The position numbers and the translations under genes are program-made. Of a stretch of 64,000 bases of DNA, positions 60,196-64,000 are shown piece by piece (position 1 is the first letter of the stretch; each line of letters begins with the position of its first letter). This stretch comes from Sthenelais limicola (taxonomy: Eukaryota > Annelida > Polychaeta > Phyllodocida > Sigalionidae), in contig OW804096.1 in assembly GCA_942159475.1 (NCBI GenBank), positions 106,490,194-106,554,193 of the forward strand, read 5' to 3'. The notes below the pieces were generated by a model. The model had not been told where the DNA came from. It searched no databases and worked only from the letters and a program-made list of their open reading frames with translations.

Positions 60196-60357
60196 GTGAG
60201 TTTATCTTTTCTCTACTCAAACCCCATGTTACTTAAAATCATATAAGAATATTCGTATATATTTTGATTTAAGGGTTCCTGACTGTACACACAGTACATG
60301 GCCACCATCGTGGTCGCATGAACTTGGTGAGATTACAGTTGATATTATTTGACAAAG

Positions 60358-60510
60358 GAATCAAAAGAACGAAGAACGGGCTGCCCCCGCTAGTGACGCG
60401 CTGCCCCCGCGCCCTAGAAGTCTTGTATCGAGGGTTGAAGAGAGTGAAAAGAGGGGAAACCTCCATGTCAAAGAGGTTCGCAACATGTGCACAGGTGTAT
60501 GCCAGAAAAG
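60358..60510 (+). CDS. Possible exon with LPPRPR motif (low confidence)
   Basis: A frame open from 60353 to the TAG at 60638 reads NQKNEERAAPASDALPPRP, then SLVSRVEESEKRG, then VKEVRNMCTGVCQK. A GTGGGT donor at 60511 and an AAAG acceptor before 60358 would make it a phase 2-2 exon, fitting both 60141 and 63441. The ALPPRPRS stretch is an SH3-ligand-like element. Against it: the acceptor lacks a good pyrimidine tract, and the stretch is GC-rich so other frames are open too (76 codons on + and 117 on -). It may be an exon, a mobile-element fragment, or neither. Confidence 0.25.
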
Positions 60511-63440
60511 GTGGGTTATCCCAAAACAACGGGCGGACCATAGAGTAGCGCAGTCCGCCACTACATCTAGCTCTTATGAATACACTACCTACCAGGCACA
60601 CCCCAACATGCAACTCAATCATTTAGAGAGAGAATTATAGGTCTTAGGCCTCAACCTAGAAAAGCAACCCCTTTTTCTAACCAGGTTCATTCGTTGATAC
60701 CAGGACACTCGCAACGCCAGTAACAAAGAATTGTCGTCCATGGCTGAAACGCATTGGCAATTTTTTTTTATGAAATGCCATTGATCCTCACTGTAGCATT
60801 TGTCAATTATAACCTTCTAGCGTTAGAGTAGCTAGCACTGATTTTAAAATTACCCAGCTAATAGTTAGAGAGATAACCCATAGATGGAAGCACGTGGGCT
60901 CCACTTGAATCAGCTGTAGGCAGAGTAGTCGGTAGGAAAAACCATTGGGTAGACCTAAGTATAATTACATATATATGATGAAGTTATTAATACAAACCAG
61001 AATAAGTAAAGCTCATATATAATCTATCAGCATTATCTGTATCTATGATAACGATATGTATTTATTTAAATATATTTTACTTCTCTAAATCTGGGCATGC
61101 AAAACCATATAATTTAGAATATATTTTTTTAAAATATATTTTGTCACTTTCAAACCTACTTTTGCTAGAGAAGCTAATGACATCTACATTGGTTTAATTA
61201 TTCCCATGCCATAAATGAAGATCAAGCTCGTCCGCTATCCTTATCAACCGTTTACTATTTGTATCTGTCTAATTAAAATGCAGACCATTACAACGTGGTT
61301 AACAACGCGCAAAAACAAACAAGCCAAAGATGCAAAAACTCTGGGTTTTGCCCTTTGAGTCTGAACGTGGCATTGGTTATTCAGGTCACACTGAACCATT
61401 GTGATTCAATGGTTCCTGGCCTCATCTGACAACACTTCCTTGTTTTACCAATCAATAAACCAAACGCCCACATGTTATGTGGGTTCGATAGCTAACTTTC
61501 CTTTAGTTTTTCGCCGAGGGAAATATCAGTTGGGTTCTCATATATAAAGGAAATGTGTCGTGTGATAAGCTCTATGAATATTGAGAAGATGAATGTCTAT
61601 ACTATAGCATGAAATTATGTATATTGTCAATGTAACATGCTGATAAGCTGACATCTGGCCATATGCAAAGCTTTCCTGTTCATAAACCAATATTGAACCA
61701 AGTTCTTGCTGATCATATAATTGTCCATACTCATGTCTTCTCTACATGAATGTTTTCAACCTCGAGCATGTTTTCCCCCCTTGCTCTGTAGGTTCTGCCA
61801 GGTTTGAAATGCCACATCTGCTTTCAGGTGTTCATCTGACACCTAAAATCAATCTGGCCAAACTGAACCATTCCAAACATGCATCACAGGTGGAGTATGC
61901 TTTTGCGTTGAGGCCACTCCCAGCCAAAATATCCTCCATAAACTCTCATTGGGTCCAGCGGTAGCAGCAGCAGTAGCTTGATATGGACTCGGCCTTCATG
62001 CGCATATTTATGACCCCTTACCATGTTATGCTCATTCAGATATATATATGGATGGAGGGACAATTTAGGTGTGACTCTCTTGGTTGTTAGATGTGTTGAG
62101 CTTCCCCACCAGGTAAGGATTGGTCCCCTGAGGGCCAGGTTTTGATGGTAACAGGCTGCGACTGAACACAGCTTGGACCTACTCAGTCCCGTTCCGCTTT
62201 ACATACCGTAGCCAAGGCAACCGAGTCGCCATGGTTACATTTCTAGATCACTCACCTTTTCTCTGATCGAGCTCCTACTGTAATAGGTAGGATGAGCCCA
62301 TTGGCTTTAAATCTTCCTGTTTTATAATTTCATTTGTGGATACCATTGGCAGTCTGAAGGGATGGTCTTGGAAATGGTGAAATTCCCTACCATGAGATAC
62401 CATGCACATTTTATCCTGTTGCCCTCTGATCTCGCGCCAAAACCCATTTTATTGGACAAAAAGCGAATGCTTTCCGACTTTCGCACCTACTGAAGCCGAT
62501 TGGAGTGTTATTTCACTCTAGATAAATGTTGTTTGCGCAGCTGCATTGGTTGGACAGTTCTCGATGATGCTTTACAGCTCAATCAGCTGATGTTAAAACG
62601 TGGCCCGTGTGAGGACCTAAGTGCGAGCTAAGCTCTAATGGAATTCACTGGACATATATTTCAATTAATATGGAAAGGGAATTCTTTTTCAAATAGTGAA
62701 GGATGAATCCTTCACTGAATGTTCTCCTCGGGCGTGATTTAAAGTAAGGAGACACTCATTCTTTTGGAGAAACGAAATAAGACAGGCGGTGGTGACAAAT
62801 TGTATTATTAGCATGAAATAATTCTCCGTGTAACGGTGGCTATTGTACAGTTTCCTCGGATACTGTCCTCAATACAGGTGTGAATGGTGCATATCTAATC
62901 TACATTTGGCAGAGGAGGAGTGCATTGTATGCATATCATATTTGTCCACGACTTCGTCTTTGAGATTTACTGGATGCGACCCAATGCCATTCCAGAAATC
63001 AACCCCCAACAATGGATATCAATAGCCTGTCCTTGGCTAACTAATCTGCATATTGATACTCTAATCAATTGGAGATGTGCATGAGCAGTCTGTAATTACG
63101 ATGAAAGGCTCACCCTGACTGAGAGATATATATTACCTTAGCCTCTGGTGACAGCCTTTCAGTGAACAAAGAAGTCATTGTTGGTGTCACATTAATATAC
63201 TGTTCAATCATTTGGGTTTTGCGCCACACTCTCATAGGTGACTCTCAATTAAAAAGTTACCTTTAAAGAAGAGAATTCTTACAACAAAAGGAACATCACA
63301 AACTCAGGATCAATTCACGATTTTGGATATTTTTCCTTTCCTGGAGATTGCAGTAGACTTTGTTGGAATGTGGATTGTGTAGAGCACCACTGTAGGAATG
63401 TGACCATAGGAGTTGTGCTCAGCAGCTCTGCTTAATATAG
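60511..63440 (+). other. Intron or intergenic, no firm exon
   Basis: A donor-like CCACCAG|GTAAGG at 62113 has no partner in phase. A 72-codon frame at 61746-61964 contains a TAG|GT...TCAG|GT pair in phase 1, which does not fit the preceding phase-2 exon. A 9-bp hairpin (GAACCATTG/CAATGGTTC) sits at 61393-61415. Confidence 0.5.
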
Positions 63441-63536
63441 GGTTATGTCTAAGGCCGAATATAAAGTCAAATATAACGCTGTAGTTGCCTCACTGCAAAA
63501 ATACTATGAGTGTATATACGGCGAGGAACAACCCAG
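63441..63536 (+). CDS. Possible helical exon (MSKAEYKVKYNAVVASLQKY)
   Basis: From a TTAATATAG acceptor to a CCCAG|GTATGT donor the frame reads VMSKAEYKVKYNAVVA, then SLQKYYECIYGEEQP. It takes one base in and carries two out, matching the exit of the 60141 exon. An in-frame TAA lies just upstream at 63433, so it could instead be a first exon starting at ATG 63445. Alternating charged and hydrophobic residues suggest a helix. The acceptor pyrimidine tract is poor. I do not recognise the peptide. Confidence 0.4.
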
Positions 63537-64000
63537 GTATGTACACTTGCTGTGTTACAATTTAGTTTTATGATACCCACAGAGAGTTTCACTCTTCTTA
63601 TCCTATCATTTAATCTCATAGATTTTCTGTTTTAATCTGAAAAAAAAAACATGGGATGGAGATGTCGTTTAAATATTTATTCAGCTTTGATTAGAACGCC
63701 CTAAAAGTATAAGAACTGGGCTATTAGCTGGGTGTTATTAGCTGTAGAAGAATTTTAATTTATGTGCTGGAGGAAATATGAAGTTGCTACCCGCCCGAAA
63801 GTGTCATTTTTAGTTAATTTTTGGAAATCAAATCAAATTGAATAAAAAATCGAATAATAGGAATAGAAGAATGATATCAATATCAATTGAAAGGTAATTT
63901 TATGCTCTACAAAGGAGCATAAGTGATTGATACCTCTCTTATTATACACATAAACCAGGGATGATAGTCATGACCAAGGGAAGCATGCCTAGTCCTAGTT
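63537..64000 (+). other. Nothing seen
   Basis: AT-rich DNA after the last candidate donor; the gene probably continues beyond the window. Confidence 0.6.

Larger units (their letters stand above)
21474..63536 (+). other. Gene span: PDZ / synaptopodin-like / SoHo scaffold gene (both ends incomplete)
   Basis: This is the extent of one + strand gene reconstructed from exons whose GT-AG borders and reading phases join without a frame break. Ordered content: C-terminal half of a PDZ domain, disordered Pro/Ser-rich exons with a synaptopodin-like KGxxLFxKR motif, a PP1-docking exon, WSP modules, an optional 430-residue cassette, the SoHo core, and sister exons rich in YxPxYxFP. From family knowledge, PDZ plus KGxxLFxKR suggests the synaptopodin-2 (myopodin/CHAP) group, and SoHo suggests the SORBS group; both bind actin-associated partners at Z-discs and adhesions. 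The first PDZ exon and any SH3 exons are not in the window. Two abutting genes rather than one remains possible, because a second start inside (53843) precedes the SoHo exon. The exon at 63441 is the least certain part of the span. Confidence 0.75.

Noticed and set aside
60269..60622. Minus-strand frame of 117 codons
   Set aside because: Lies opposite the GC-rich candidate exon block. Open frames in several registers reflect low stop density; no family match.
61786..61828. Small phase 1-1 exon between TAG|GT and TCAG|GT
   Set aside because: The preceding firm exon leaves in phase 2, so the frame would break; splice sites are ordinary.
1..64000. CRISPR arrays, tRNA and rRNA genes
   Set aside because: No regularly spaced repeats, no convincing T-loop GGTTCGA-type box with stems, and no rRNA-like blocks were seen on either strand by eye.

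Overview
The window is animal nuclear DNA. It is AT-rich, has long GT-AG introns, and carries microsatellites and short inverted-repeat elements. No bacterial-style gene packing, rRNA or recognisable tRNA was seen. The best guess is a marine invertebrate (lophotrochozoan or similar), but nothing in the sequence fixes the phylum.

One large gene on the + strand dominates. I rebuilt it exon by exon from splice sites and reading-phase continuity, covering 21474 to at least 60195 and perhaps 63536. Its conceptual protein begins, within the window, with the second half of a PDZ domain; the first half must lie upstream or was missed. It continues through long disordered proline/serine-rich exons that include a synaptopodin-like KGLALFLKR motif, a PPxY site, and a PP1-docking exon carrying both a SILK and a KVTF motif. 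Three WSP/Y[KR]P modules and a 430-residue Ser/Pro cassette follow. It then reaches a sorbin-homology (SoHo) exon with a WYKQMYKSLH core, followed by two sister exons of the form TNxYxPxYxFP. This looks like a PDZ/synaptopodin-2-like part joined to a SORBS (CAP/ponsin/vinexin)-like part. Both families are actin, Z-disc or adhesion scaffolds. Any SH3 domains would lie downstream of the window.

Eleven exons are symmetric phase 1-1 cassettes, so very many isoforms are possible. Three candidate alternative first exons (24738, 51426, 53843) end in exactly the phase needed by the next constitutive exon and would give PDZ-less or SoHo-starting forms. Two alternative C-termini are also visible: read-through at 29565 and PPPKIVI-stop at 46742.

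Region by region: 1-21473 is gene-poor and holds two short inverted-repeat (MITE-like) elements at about 1001-1170 and 4340-4916. It also holds a possible secreted-peptide exon at 2842-3032 and several simple repeats. 21474-28166 holds the PDZ exon and a GC-rich candidate internal promoter. 28054-44701 is the densely spliced disordered region. 45330-46744 is the long cassette with its private C-terminus. 48449-50572 is a bridge and includes a 33-nt microexon. A perfect 30-bp hairpin at 50962-51027 and the alternative first exons lie before the SoHo exon at 54415. 55414-60195 is a run of small exons. Beyond that only weak candidates are visible.

No protein-coding gene was supported on the minus strand. 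Most long open frames there are chance frames in AT-rich or GC-rich patches.
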